A stretch of DNA of 64,000 nt. Source: Mansonella perstans (lineage: Eukaryota; Nematoda; Chromadorea; Rhabditida; Onchocercidae). The notes under the pieces were generated by a model that saw nothing but the letters and a program-made list of their open reading frames with translations, did not search any database and was not told where the DNA came from. Both the position numbers and the translations under genes were made by a program. The stretch lies in NCBI GenBank assembly GCA_037074765.1, contig JBAMDO010000025.1:124001-188000 (forward strand). Direction: 5' to 3'. Numbering within the stretch: position 1 is the first letter of the stretch; every line of letters begins with the position of its first letter. Of the stretch, positions 48,871 to 63,800 are shown piece by piece.

Positions 48871-51800
48871 TAATATTTTTACGCACAAAAATCTCTCAAT
48901 TTGCAGGAATGACTGAGATTGTCGAAAATTCCAGGTTTTTCAATGAAGATAAGAAAGCACGGTAAGTGGGTTGCGTAAAGAGCGAACCGGCGTATATCTG
49001 CTGGGGTAATTCAAAGTAGCGAGTAATTAAATAGCTAGATCACAAAAAACACACTGAGATAAAGCGTAATATATATTAATAACTCTTAAAAAATTCAAAA
49101 CATATTATAGTAAGGCTTGTTAAATCTCGATAACATGAACATTTATTTGGCAAAGAGGAAGTAATTATTTACAGGCACTTCCTAAAAACTTTGAATTTCA
49201 AAAGTAAAAGTAAGAAACTACTGGAGAGAAAAAGAAATTTGTGTCAGCTGAAAATAACGAGGATGCAAAATGAAAGTATTGTTTAAGCCCCCACTGATAA
49301 ATCAAAATGGTGCAGAAAAAAATCAAATTAAATTAAGGAAACAGATTGCTGATTCAGGTAGAAATACAAGGATTCTACATGAGGATATTGCAGATCAAGA
49401 GGTAAACTTTTGTATGGAAGAACCTTCCTGTGCTTAAGTAAAGGGTTTCAGCAGGTTTCTTTCCTGAATTTTTTGATTCTGGTTTGGTGCTATTGGTAAA
49501 TTTGCATCAACAATGTTTATTAATTTATCAATATAATTTCAAATATCCTTGTGCAGATTAATGTAAATTAAAACCAGTCTTTATATCCAAAACCACTTAA
49601 TAAGGCTAGATATAGTGGTGGGATTAGGTAGTCTAGAAAACTCCTGATATTTCTGTCATTACTACTGATTTAAATTTGGAACGAAGCTAATCAATTCTAA
49701 TCAAAATTAGTTAAAATCAAATAAATATTAGACGAAGGAAAGAAGAAATTGAAAGATCGATATCTGATACAAGCTGACTTCTGAACTCCACGCTGAATGT
49801 ATTCAACAATGTTGTAATGTATGTGTAACGCGTCCTACAAACAAGAGTTATACACGCATCACAGAATTATTGGGAAAGTCAGAACCTAATTACTGACTTG
49901 ATTTCTAGGTTTTGCACTGTGTGAAAATAACCCGAGTTACATCTATTTCAAATTATTTGAAGTTGATAAGTAACAAGTTGCAGGACAGTTTTATATCAAA
50001 ATGCCGTAATATTGGAAATAACATAAACTGAAATTTAACGTAGCCTTTCGAAAAAGTATAAAAAGAGAGGAAGTTGGTGTGATAAAAAGTGAACGATATC
50101 TTTTCCTCAGTGGTATTCCTAAATATTCTAATAAAAAAAGTGATGAATTAGTGAGTGTAGACATATTTTCATGCATGTTATTCATGTTATTCAGAAAAAA
50201 AAAATGCTTATTCAGAAAATCGAACCAATTATTTGCCAAAAACAATGGAAATTTTATGAAGTCGAAAATGCCAAAAGAAACTAGTGGATCTATGAATAAT
50301 GGACAGCTCAAAGATAAACATTTGCGATGGAAAAACAACACTGACACAGCGAACTACTTCTTCATTGTATCTTTTTCTTTCCCCAAAAAAATTAATATTT
50401 TGAAAAGAATTTTTGCCACTTGCAAAAATCACTGATATTTTTAGACATTGCATTTCTCCAGCCCAAAGTAGTTCAGATTTTCAAAAATTCCTCATTTAAA
50501 AATCTTAGTTCAGCAAAAATACGCATATCTGAGCCACTAAAAGCAGTGTAAACCATTGCACACATAAATTTATGAAATTGAACGACTTTACGAAAAATGA
50601 ACACTGATGAGAAAACTATTTCATTAGCAGTGAAAATCTTCATAACAAATATTAACGATGCAGTCTCATACGACCGCTGGCTGGTTATTCTACTGTACCG
50701 AACTGTTGAAATCAAGCACTGTTTTCATTCTCTGAAGCTATAATACGTCTTTTCAACTTCTGATGTTGCGTAAAAATTTCCAACTTTCATACTGTTTCTC
50801 GATAGATTTTTACAGAGGATATAGGAATGTTTGTTCAAAAGTGAACAAAATGGGCAAATGATTCTTGGAAGTGAAGAAAAATGTAATGAAAAATATACCG
50901 GCAGTCTATCTGGTAATTAGCATTTTTTCATTTTTTCTAGCTGAGAAATTCTGAAGAATTTGTGGCGAAGAAGAAATTAGGCCTATATAGTTAACAGGAG
51001 TAAAAAATTGCCTTCTTTTGAGCGAAATCTCAAATTCTTCGCTGCATCTGCTGGCAAACTCGCAAAACTCTCAAGTGATTGTTCCAGTAAATCATAAAAA
51101 AACAATGAAAAATTGCTTGGTCCCATTAAATGGACCATTTCACTTCTAATGATAAGCATAAATTTCAGCTAATTTTCCGTTACAAACAACGACATTCAAC
51201 GTTGTGCCGCCACCAAAAGCCGTATGATATCTGGAAATCAAAACAATGGTTGATGAGTTGACTGTCTGAACTGGGTTTACCAAAATTCAGTAAATCAATG
51301 AGACCAAATATGGATAGCCTCATTGATCTTTAAAAAATTATAAGAAATAAATAAAAAGAAAACACGTGAGTGGATGCAGCGAAACTTCGCTTCAAAATTT
51401 AAGATGCGTGGGATGAGGCATTGTTCTCTTAGGCAATTTATTTCCATTGACTAAGATTTCTCTCTAGGAAAAGGAGAGGAGACCGTGAGTAAGCGAAAAA
51501 AGAAAGATTGAATTATTTTTGGATCAAAAATCCAATTGTGGAAACTAAACATTAGAAAGTGCTAGAAGGAAGTGAAAGTAAAAGCGGTAGATTTTCGTTT
51601 AATCAGTCCATTACAATGGTTTGAAAGTTTGCACAAATCATAACCTTTGAATAAAAATAAATCACAGAATGACGGTGGTTTTTGATTTTCTTATAGATTT
51701 TCACTATTTGAAGAAGCTTCCTTTTGTTAACAATTTCACCTCTTATCCAGTACAATAATTTGATTATATAAGAACATTAAGGAACATATTGGTCCAAGCA

Positions 51801-54800
51801 ACAGTACAGATCAATTAATCGGCAAATCTTAAAATTTTTTGATCAAATTTGGTTTTAGTGATAATGTTTTTCAACAATAACAGTAATGAACATTTCTGCC
51901 AAGATATCATTCGAAGTTTTCATGAATATTGTTAAAAATTGCATTAGCTGTTTGAGATTTTTTTATGTTAGGAATGAAAAGCTTTCTACCGTTTCTGTCA
52001 CAAAATTAACTCTGAAATTGGAACTATTGAGTGATAATGATGTACACGAAATGGCAGCGATTCTGGAAATCGGATTAAGAACATCAACAACAATTAAAAA
52101 TAAAACAGAAAGATGTAGCGGTGGATAAATATCATTAATGATGTTATGCAAATGTAATTTGGGTGTAAAAATCTGCAGCGAAAGAAAATTTTGATGTGAC
52201 CTAATGGATTAAAAAGACGTCTTAGCAGATAAGGAAGAGTTGTAAATAAGAGACTCTATTCGGATCAAAATAGAACGGAAAAGAAGGAAGCTAGGATAGA
52301 CTGGACTAAAAGCGGAATGGGATCACTAAGAATGAATGAGCTGAATTTGTTGAAAATAGTAATTGAAAATAGAAGTCGAGAATAGGTTACACAGCACAAT
52401 ATGCTAAGCAAAAGCTGTAAGAAGGAAAATAGAGTAGCGAAAGAGATGATGGTTGATTTCACTTCTCTTCCGTCAGAGGCCAAATGCCTTGATTTGAACC
52501 AACTGCTCATCCCTCCTCTCATTCATTTTACAACATGGTTAATGTTCACAAACCAAGCCGATAAGTGGGACTTTTGTCCATTCACTAACAATCGTTAAAT
52601 CTAATCAAAGCATCTAATGGCATTTTTAAACTATTGATTCCAAAAAATAAGATTAATTTGTTAAAAATTAGTATACTCAATATATTTTTAAATTTAAAAA
52701 AATCAAATGATTTGCGCAGTAAGCTTCGAATGTATTTGAAATGAGTTTGGTACAAAAAGACAGAATGGCACAGATTGAGATCTTAAGTCTCATTTCATGC
52801 CTTAATATACTGAGGTTTGCTATTCTCTCTAATGACAGCTTAAATCGAGTTTAAAATAGATAGTTAAACGTCAAGTGTCGTTTTCTGAAGGCTGATGTCT
52901 TGGCCAAATCTGATCTTTTTTTTTGATACTTTTTAACAATCAAAAAAATGTGTTTTAATATTCACAACAATGCATTGGGCAATTTAAAGTATTTCAAAAA
53001 CTGAAGGTTAAATGAAATATGGGAATGAAGGAATTAAGATAAAAGGTTTAAAGTTTTGATGGAAAATAAAACGGGAACACGTTTGAATTTCATATCTCAC
53101 TGAATAAGATTTGAAATGGCATGTTCGGTTGCTAATGTTTTGGAAACGAAACTGAGGATATCTAGCACAGCAGAGCATTACAAAAAATTTTTTGTAACAC
53201 AATAATTGTCGATGCGTATTACTTCATTTGTGCTATGAAACTCCCATATTTTTGTTCAACAACTCAGCAGACTGGTCGAAAGGAGTTTAAAGCACTATGA
53301 ACTACTTATATAATTTCATTGTCTACAGGAAACTTGAGAAGTGTGCAGAACTGCACTGAAAAAAAGTAAGAAGGATATTTTTAAGCTGTATCCTGTTTCG
53401 GTCAGCCAAAATGCTTTTTAGTTTAAAAAGACGTGAACAAAGGTAGACCTGCAATATTTTTTGATTTCAAAATAAAAAAGAATAATGTTACCTGGAACCA
53501 ATAGAAAAAATAAATTCTGTAGTTAGAATAAGATTCAACTTAATGTTTCATTTCTAGAAAAGGAATCATTTCTGTAAAATAAAAATTGCTCAGGTTGTTA
53601 CACTGTGGTGCAACAAACTTTTGCATGCAATCATCCTATCGCATCTTTCTTACAAAGTCTAGCCAATGGAGGAAGATCGATTTCATTTTGGGATAATAGT
53701 TATCGAAAAGTCACTTTGTTTCTTAATTATGTTAAAAGTATTTATAATCTTTATGTTATTGTCGATTTGTGATGTTAGCCTAGAATTTCAATCATTTTTT
53801 TTAAAATAAAGTAAACACGTTGAATTCAATTAGTAGGAACGAAAAAAATTGATATTTGCTATTTTAGCCGGCACTGCATCAAGTTCTAGAATTTGAAAAG
53901 AGCTAGTTGAAAGCGCATTGAATGATTGGATATTTCATTGAAATAAAAATGGCAGGAATAAAAACAAAGTTGAAAAATAACAGAAATAAAATTTGAGAAG
54001 TACCTGAAATTTCGTTAGTAGGGCACCGATTATCTTTTACTGGTGAAGCATAATACAATTGAAAGGCTATTAAATGCCAAATTTCAACGCGATCGTCCTA
54101 TGTCATTAAATGGGTAATAATTGAAGTCAATAAACTAACGACTGATTATCAATCAGTTTTTGAAAAGAAGTGAAAAACAGTTAAATTTTCATTTAAAAAT
54201 GGATTTACATGCCCTCACTGCTTCTTTTCACAGATTTTAGGTCTCAGCTCCTTTTCAAATTCTGGGTGTGTTCTTCCAAAAAGCGGCGATTCTTTTTTCT
54301 TTAGTTGCTTATCATTAACATATATATATATATATAACGCAAGTTAATATGAATATATTTAAGTGTATCCGTGAACTTCACACTTTTTTCCTCCATAGCG
54401 ATATCGAAAATATTTCATCGTCATTGATAATGTAAAAAGAAATTTTTCAGATTCTGACTGAATAAATGACATTGCTCCATTGTTTACTTTATTCTTTCCC
54501 TTCCAACTCTCATTTCTTACTGCAAATAAACATTGAACGATACAATCATTTGTTGTTTAAAACTTCTGTTTTTGGTTCGCTTTCTAATCTTTTCTTGCAC
54601 TGCATATTAATCGAGATCTTAAGCACACAATATTTACTCATCAATGGTCACCCAGTTTATAGATGGCAAAAAAAAAATGAAAGTCTAGAAATTTTTGAAG
54701 CTATTTTCAGAAAAACTTAATTTAAATCCAGAAAAGCCCAAGCTCTTTAGGAATTCTTTCTTCAAGGTTTGATCCTGAGCAAAAAAATACTTTGAGATAA

Positions 54801-57800
54801 AAGAATTTTAGAAATTAGGAGGCAAAAAAAATATTGAAAGAAGAAATCCAAAATTAGTGAAACCTTTTCGGATTTGAAAACGAAGTTTTGGCAATTTTTC
54901 AATTAAAAAATGGTTTGCATTTGCTGACCTCTACTGATCACAAGAGGAGAAAGCGTAGAAATTTTTTAGAAATTTCGTACTGTAAGTTTGACCAATTTAA
55001 AGGTTCATTAATCTCTTTAACTTCAGCTGTTTCCAGCAATCCTTGCAACAGTCCAGCAATCATTACAAGATGTTTCAAACAGGAATTTGAATGTAATCAA
55101 TGTTTGAAATCACTTATTTCAGCGTATCATTACGACATGCAAAGGATAATTACACAGCTTTGCGCAGTTGTTGATATCAAATAATGTGCAGGAGTAATGA
55201 ACTTAAATTTAAGACTAAATTCACATCCAAGTCTCAGAATAGTTCAAAGATAAGATTTGTTTTTTAGATTGCTGCATAAAGCTGTGTACACTGATCCATT
55301 TAAGTTACTGCCATCAAAGCACCTTTGTAGGAATAATCATCGCACAACGATTCATTAAAGACTGAATTTTAGAATTTACTCTTAATCTATCACTAAGAAA
55401 TAATAACTTAATCAAAAAATATTGCGAATGTGAGAACAAGATTCTGTCGTTTTTCTTTTGACAGTACTGAGCAATGGTTGAATAGTAGACATAGCTAATC
55501 AAGCTTATATTTTCAGCAGAGCGTCCATTTCATCTAGTTCTATTTTATTCCCAAAAGATTCCCATTCCTTCTTTTTTCTCTTCACTGGCTAAACTTATTG
55601 CTTACATTAAATAACACGAAAAAAACTCTCAAACTACAATTTCTAAAAGGATTCAATTTTTCTCAAGTAGCAAATTATGCTTGCTTTCCTTCCTCACTCA
55701 TTGTCTTTGTTCTGAATTAGGTTAGATCAAATCAGTAAAGCATGCAATGTTTTAACAGCTCTAAAAATTTTCATTATGTTGGTGAAGATTGTGCAGGCTG
55801 AAAAGCGTGAAGATATTTAGGTGGCACATACATGGTTACTTGGAATTGTATCAGTATCAAGTCAAAAACTGTCTAAATCTGCACATAGTATTCATTTCAC
55901 AACCATAATTATTTCTAGTGAACCATTCAGGACAATTCATCTTCCTAAACCGGTATCCAGGAAAGACAGGTGTCTGTCCGACAAAAATAATAAACAAACA
56001 AATATGGAGAAGGATTTTGAGATCTAATTTTGACATAATTATGTAATCAATTAAACAACATTTAATCCTATATCACTAATAGTTCATAGTAAACAAAAGT
56101 CGGTTGACTTTGACTAACCCAAAAATTTATCGTTTCGTCACGAACTGCTCTGTTCAAATCATTCTTTAATTTGATATTTTTTTATTTTTGCGAAAATTCG
56201 GAAAGAACATACATTTATCACATATTAGCACTCAAAAATTTGTTTTTAGGCATTATATTTAGCTTAACTGTGATTTTTAAACATATGGCGAAAACCAGAG
56301 ATCAGACGGACGGAAAGTGACAGTTTGTGATGAATGTCGGATAAGAATAATAACATCAACAATAATTTTCAAAATCTTATCATGTGTAATGTGTAATAAG
56401 ATAATATCATTTCTCCGATTCTTGCGCCAAGGCATAATGTCAACAGAAACAAACGGTTTCGAACAAACGGACTTGGATTAATAGTTGTCGTCATCAAATA
56501 AAGAACTTAATCGATCTTTTAGGAATCAGCAGATGTTCCTCTAATTTTTACTGTTATATATTAATTCAGGATCAAATTAGTTTTATCGTAATTACTTGCA
56601 GAAACGATGACAAAGCCTGTACTATTTTTTCAACGGATGACTTAAGATATACATGCATCAAGTTTGCAAGTGTTTTCATCTTTTCAAAAGTTTGGACAAG
56701 ATCTCAAGGACTTTGATATTCTCAAATTGGCAGTCACCCAGATAATGAAAAATAAGCAGTTTCGAAGTTCTGGAAGCTCATTGGGAAATGTTATGAAATG
56801 AAAGAAATTATATGACGCAATTTACAACAGTAACGATATAATTCCAAAGGTAGTATCGATTTTCACTATTTTTATAATAAAAAAAGAAAATGTTACATCT
56901 TTGACACTTAATTTTATTTCAAGAAATTACATTATCTACGCCATAGATAAATATCAACATGGGGATATCTCACAGTAAGAACAAACTTCTCGATTTTTCT
57001 GGAAAAAATCACCGAAGGTCTTGTCGAGGTAATTTCCATAATATCGCGCGCCCAAGATGAAAATTCGAAAACAAATGAAACATTTTGTTATTTATGACTG
57101 AAAAACAGTTTTTATTTAAATGTAACATCAGCAAATTTTATCCTAAATCATTTCAACACATTAAATTTCAAAATATTGCTAAGAGAAATTAAACGAGAGT
57201 GAAAAAAATTATTGTTAAACTGAAAAATTGTTTCATTTCGCATTAACTAATATACACATTCTGTTGAATTTCCATTCGACTTGCATGTGTTCCATTATAA
57301 AATATTATATCATCCTTTAATTGAATGAATTTTATTCCTATCAAAACTTGGATTTAAGTCTTAATCCGTTCTAAACTAAATGGGCATTGTTTTATTACTG
57401 CGCGTAATTTTTCATCCTCGAATTATTTTTAGACTCAAGCTTAAAATTGCTTTCAACATCATCCGATATATTATCCAACAAAGAAGCCCTTAACCAAAGA
57501 AATTGAGAATCTAGAATTTTGATCCTAGTAATTACAACATTGGAAATATTTGTATGATATCGCTTAATTAATTTAAGGCGAATCTCGCACTGTTTGTTGA
57601 AGCGTTTTCCTTTTGCCCGAAACTGGATTTCTAAAAATTTGTTTAACTTCTAAGAGGAAGTAATTGCTTTGTAGGTTCAAAGGTTAATCATTTTGTGGAA
57701 GTCCTGCAATTTTTCTTCTAGTTTTAGTTCTAATTTATTGTTAAATGCATGCCTAACTATTCTTTGTATGACTTTCTAACAGATAATTATTTCGTCACAC

Positions 57801-60800
57801 AGTGTTATTAATCCACATATCTGAAATCACAAGCATTTTCAAATATGAAAATTATCAGTGGGGTATTATATTCCTGATTGATAATTTTTTGGGCGATGAT
57901 TTTCTAATTTTTTGTTGCATTAAATAATACCTTTTATAATAAATGCCCAACTTTCTTATAATTATGTTGTAGTTTTTGAAGAGATGGTTTAAGATCGTTT
58001 ATTTATTGTTTCATAACTACGCGCATCACTACCTAGTAGTAGATAGAACTACAATTCAGCAATAGCATGAATGACAAAAGTGATGATGGAATGCATGTAA
58101 ACGATGGTGGCAATTCTTCATATCACTGTAATCGTGAAAACGAAAAAAGAAACAAAAATGAATTTTCTTTTTATTCTAAAAAGATGAATATGCAATTTCT
58201 TACTGACAATCGCACCATGTACGTAATGTTACGGAACAAATCATTTACACCGTTTTAAGAGAATTAATAGTTTTTAAATGCAGGAAGTTCAAAATTGCTC
58301 ACTAAATTGAAGAAAAACAAAACTTTTGGGAAACTTCCACTTGTTCAAATTTGATATTTCCAATCAATTTAATTCTCTGTTTCTGATTAATGGTGAATGA
58401 ATGCTAAGGCGAATCTACATAAAATGCAAATTGCGCGAAACTGAGCGATATACATCTGCACTTTAACTTGTTCGATGAAATTCCACGCAAATTATCCAAA
58501 TTTAAGCTTTTGTTTTGCTGCATGCCGAAAACGTCTATTTGTATAGTTTTCATCAGCTGTAAATTTTTTTTAGTTAAGGTTTTGTTTTTCTTTTTTTATC
58601 AACTGTAGGAAAAGTTTTTCTACAAATGAATGATTTGCTGATAGTTAGAAATAATACGAATAACATGAACAATCAGAAATGTGCTTCTTATTTTTGAATA
58701 CTAAAAATCTAATCCTTAAAAAAAAAAACTGAAAACTGAAAGTTTGAACGAAATTTAGATATCATCCATTTATAGTTGATTTTATTTTTTTTATTTCTTT
58801 TTTCGAATTGTCATTCATATCACTCTTCGTTTCAAATAAGTTTGTATCATAATTTATGCCAAACTGATTTCTTGCTCGTCATAAGTTAAGCTTTGCATAA
58901 GACTTACCTTTCACAAATCCTTGTTGTAAAACTTACAGTTTTATTTTTAGCGCTTTAACAGCATAGCGAGATTTTTTTGTTTTTTAAAATAAATTTCTCT
59001 TAGTTCACCTTCAATCGCAATCTGAACAAGGTCAATGCAAAGTCAATGTTTTTACTATCTTTAGGGTACACACAGTCAATGTTTTCACTATCTTCAAGAT
59101 ACACACAGTCAATGTTTTCACTATCTTCAAGGTACACGATTATTTTATTTATTTCATAGACAACCTATAACTTCAAAAGAGAAAGTTCCTTGATTTCAGA
59201 AGTTTCACAAGTTACTATTTCAAGTTAGTATATTTGCTGCTCCTATTTCAACATTTTCATTTGGCTCTAACAAGCTGATATGGAATGATAAACGACAATG
59301 ATTATATCGCACAATTTTAAATCGATGCCGTCGAAACTATTTTGAAATTGTTCAAATAAAAAATTTGGTTGGTGCAACCGATCTATGGTATGTCTTTCTG
59401 ATTTGCTTATCCACGTTCTGAATATTTTGAAAGGAACGATAGAGAGAAAATTATGGATGATCACTTTGATTTCTTTCTAAGTGTAACTGCCGTCCTTATG
59501 ATTATTCAGTCGGGAAAGTGAAGTGCATTGAAAATGTCTGCCACATCCATTGAATGCTGGTCCTACTCTTAATCTTCAATGAATTCATTTAAAGGAAATA
59601 GTAAATTTTAAAACCAATTGAAAAGTAAAGATTTATCCAGCTATCACTTATAGAAATTGAATTATTGGCATTCTATGTTAACCTCGAAGTAGTTCAGATT
59701 ACTCAATGCTGTGAATCTGCCGTGGTGAAGCGAGTTCATAATGGATACACCCGTTAATTCCTGAAAGACACGACCGGCTACCAAACAGCTCGAATTTATT
59801 CCCAACTTACTAAAAGACAATTTCCGTCTTTTACTAGTTTCCTGTGTCTGGCATAAAAATATTATCGCCTTTTCAAATATATCCATTTATAATACATACA
59901 GTTCTCATATAAAAGTTGTAAGCCTTTAATGAATAATCTTTCTTAAAACAAAATTTTAAAGGTTTCTGTTTGTATATCATCCATACGAAAAGCGAATCAA
60001 TCCCATCTATGCTACCTACGCAGAGCTACCTGCTCTGCCAATTATCCACAAATTTCTACTCAAAGCATCTATATAATTTCATGTCAAAATACCGGCAAGC
60101 ATTTGAGACGTTGCAAGCGATTAACACAGATATTTATTCACGTTCACTAAGGGAAACAAAAACGTTAATAAGGTGATCTGCAATGAAGAACATCGAGTGG
60201 TATAATGAAACTATATAACCAGTTGGAAGATAAAATAATAATTAAGTTCAGCTCTGATTAGTATATTTAATTTAAGTTTTTTTAAAGCGCCAAAGTTGGA
60301 ATTCAAATAAAAAAATCTGCGGCTACTCATATGATCACTGATTTGTTTTTCGCAGAGCAAGGCCAGTTCTGAAGTTTTGCGAGAAGAGGAGCGTTTCTTC
60401 GGGGTTATGAACCTTTTAATTTTGCTGAAAATGACTAAATATGTCGAGCCGATGATGGTGAGATGAATTCGGCCGATGATCTTACTTTTCTTTTCCCTTT
60501 TCTTCTTTTCCAGTCTCATCAGAGCTCCAAACCCTTGCCACTCCTTCCAGTTTATAGTTATCCCCGACTCATTAGCTTATCTTCAAGGCCAAACAAAATC
60601 ATCCCAATTGCCCCCGGTAAAGGCAAAATGGAAAGATGAGTGTACTCGGAGAATGAGAGGGCAGAATCCACTTAATTCTCCTTCCTTGCTCCAGTTTTCA
60701 TGGCATTATACTTGCACCTGAATGACGGCCATGGCCACGGCCATCTTATTTTCGCCCTCGAATAGCAGTCATCATTACCATACGAATCCTTCACCAGAAA

Positions 60801-63800
60801 ATGAAAGTTTTTGTCGGTGAATATACATTTGTACTCACTCACAATGTATATATACAGATAGTTGGACACACGTACATACATACATTCAGTAAAAGCGAAA
60901 ATTCTAATGAACTTGGACGAGAAGTTTGTGCTGTTCTGTTTAAATTGTGCCTTCAATTTCCCCGTATCTTTACAGCATACAACTACTTTCACAGTAAAAT
61001 TATGTTGTGCAACAACAACATCTGACTTGATTACAATCATTGATATCTTGCCATTTCAAAAACAATCATTTCTGCTCATGCATCAGAAAATCAATGTTTT
61101 CTACTAAAAAAAAAAAGCGTCCCATTAAGTGCGCGAAGCAATCACGTAAGCCGCAAATATTATTAGTTCAGCCTTGAAAAAACTTCACTGATTTTAGAGA
61201 AACAAAGGAAGATTTGACACAAATTAGCATACTCAAGAACTATAGAAGGTAGAAGCTGGGAGAGGTTGGCATCCTTCACATGCATTTTGGGTGAATTTTT
61301 ATCAAAAAATTATAAGAATTTTTAGAGATTAATGATAAAACTCTTGTTAACAATCCAAGTCGGAAATATTTATAGTGTGCTACAGATATATCCCCTAGCC
61401 TATTGTCATATCTATTTCCTCATCAGCCAAAATTGTTCGCAACCAATACCATCTGGCGCCAACGCTGTCGAAGAAAGGTGAGACCGGAAATTCACACATA
61501 CTATCTTATTTCCGTAACATGCACGGAATCGAAGTGTAGATGACGATAAGTTCTGTTCCCGAGAAACTGATCTAGGCTGTCAAATTAATTCATCGATCAT
61601 CCGTAATTCTTTATCCGTCTTTTAAAATTTTTTTGCTAAGAAGTGCTGACAGCGTTACAAGAAGGAAAAATAAGTCTCCAACATATCATTCCCGACCTAC
61701 TTTCATATTTTCTTGGAATAAAATTATTCCGTTCACAGAACTAAGAGTCAATAGAATGTCTGCCATTCTCAATGTCAGCTGGAAGAGCATCCTGGTTTTG
61801 TTGGCCAAAAGCATCAGCGAACAATCAGTTGAGAAACAGGCAAGTAAAATGCAGGACATACATATTCACACCTGGCATCCACGAATAATATAAAGGCGCT
61901 CATCTGATTTGCATTTAGCTTTGCAAAGAATAATGTTGAATAGCGATTTGGATAGAGTGAACAGTTCGGTTGACATAGTTTCTTTTTGATCAGCCATTGC
62001 AGTATTTATGGATAAAAAGCTTTACAGTAAGCACAACAATTTAACAAAGCATAAATGAATTTGTTGCGCAGTAAAAAGCCCTGCCCTTATCGTCAGCAGC
62101 GTTAGATTTTTGCCATGCATGCTGATTGAAATTTTTTAGAGCTAACTGGATGTAATGCTCCTTCCATGCAGAAGAATTCTTTATTTAAGGGAAACAGAGC
62201 ATGCATGATTCTCTAATCCAAAAAAATTCTACTCGCCATTATAATTATCGTTGTGCCGAAGAAATCATCACAAGAAGTGTTTAAAAGCCCAACAAAGCAC
62301 GCACATGTTCAGCAGCTGCCCAGCATTAAAACAGTTTCGGTTATGAATTGGATCAAAATGCTGTAACAATCACTTCAAACATATTGTTATCAAAATGGCT
62401 CACAAAATCTGTCATCATTTAAGCCCAACGGGTGTTTCAGGCGGTAAGTTTCGATATCCATTGGTATATCCTTATCCTGTAGTATGAAGTAGTTGAAGTA
62501 TCATTCAACCAGAGCAAAAGAGGAGCGGAATATTAATGGTAGAGGAAGAAAATGACGGAAAGAACAAAATCAGGGGACAAACGGAGAAAACAGTATTAGG
62601 ATGGATAATGCATTTGTTAGCAATTCGTCATTGTTATCTATCATTATTATGATTGCCACTGTTGTTACCATAGAGGATCTTGAAAATCGTGAGATGTCTA
62701 ATCTTCAAAAAGATGTCATAATATCTTCAATTTTCCCTCGTCACCTTGGTCACTCTTGATAATGTTCTGTCTCAAGAAATCTCCAAAAACATTTCAATCC
62801 ATTTGGATTAGCTGCTTGGTAACTTTATGTATGTTTAATTATTCACCGTTTTCACTGTTGTCAAATATCTTAGCAAAATGAAATGGTAATCATTAGTATT
62901 TTAAAGTATGATTATACGGTTATATCGAATTTTCAAATGTTGTTTGCACTTTTAATTGGTAAGAACTTTATAAGATATCATGTTACAGAAGATTGGAAAT
63001 GAGACGATGTACCATCCCGACATGCTTACATATCCTTTTCCTATTGGTGCGGAAACAATTAGAGTCAAAGCAATTTCAAAGATGGTTGCCACGGAAATAA
63101 CCATTTTGCTATGAAAAATACGGATGAAATTAGTTTGATTCAAATCGATTTTTCCATGATGCAATCCAAGCTTTTAGAGTCCCGGATTCTACCTTCTCTC
63201 CTTTCATTGTATTTTGTAAACATAATGCAATTGTATATTTAACTGGATCTCAGTTTTCTGAATTTCAATAAGGCCTATCTCCGTTTGTTCCCGAAGCAAT
63301 GGGAAATTAACTTCATTATTCAGTATTCCAGATAATAATTTCAAATCAGTATCCGTTCTGGTAATTCACAACAGTGTGATAGAGAGGAGAAACTGGATGA
63401 GTCGTACAAACGGACGGCGGGAATAGTATGAGTCAGGCACAAGAACGGAGCCTTTGTGGAACATTTATTAAGAACGTTTAATATTGTTTGGATTTCGAAT
63501 GACTGTTGCTGTATAACAGTGTTGTCACTGTCCCTCCTGCCTTGTTCTGTTTCGCCATGAGATTCATTCTGTGGAGGCTCGTGACCTTCGGCAAAATGAA
63601 AAGTTTGGAATGATGTAGGAGGGTGGGCGGTTGGCATCCGAGGAGACGGATGTCGATCGCCGATACCCAACTCAGACGAACCGAACGGGGAGGGGAAGGA
63701 ACAGAGGCCTACTAGAACCACCATCACCGTTTACTACCACAATACACATCACTTAAGGATGGAAGAGCGAGTGCTGTTATGCCTGTGCAGCGATCAAAAC

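Noticed and set aside
50079..50435. A 118-codon plus-strand frame, with a 118-codon minus-strand frame over the same place
   Set aside because: Both are Lys/Phe/Ser-rich as expected from AT-rich DNA. Neither has a domain or splice signals in phase.
63341..63727. A 128-codon minus-strand frame in GC-richer DNA
   Set aside because: It has no recognisable domain and low-complexity Ser/Pro composition. The GC-richer patch could instead be a promoter or 5' region; unsupported as a gene.
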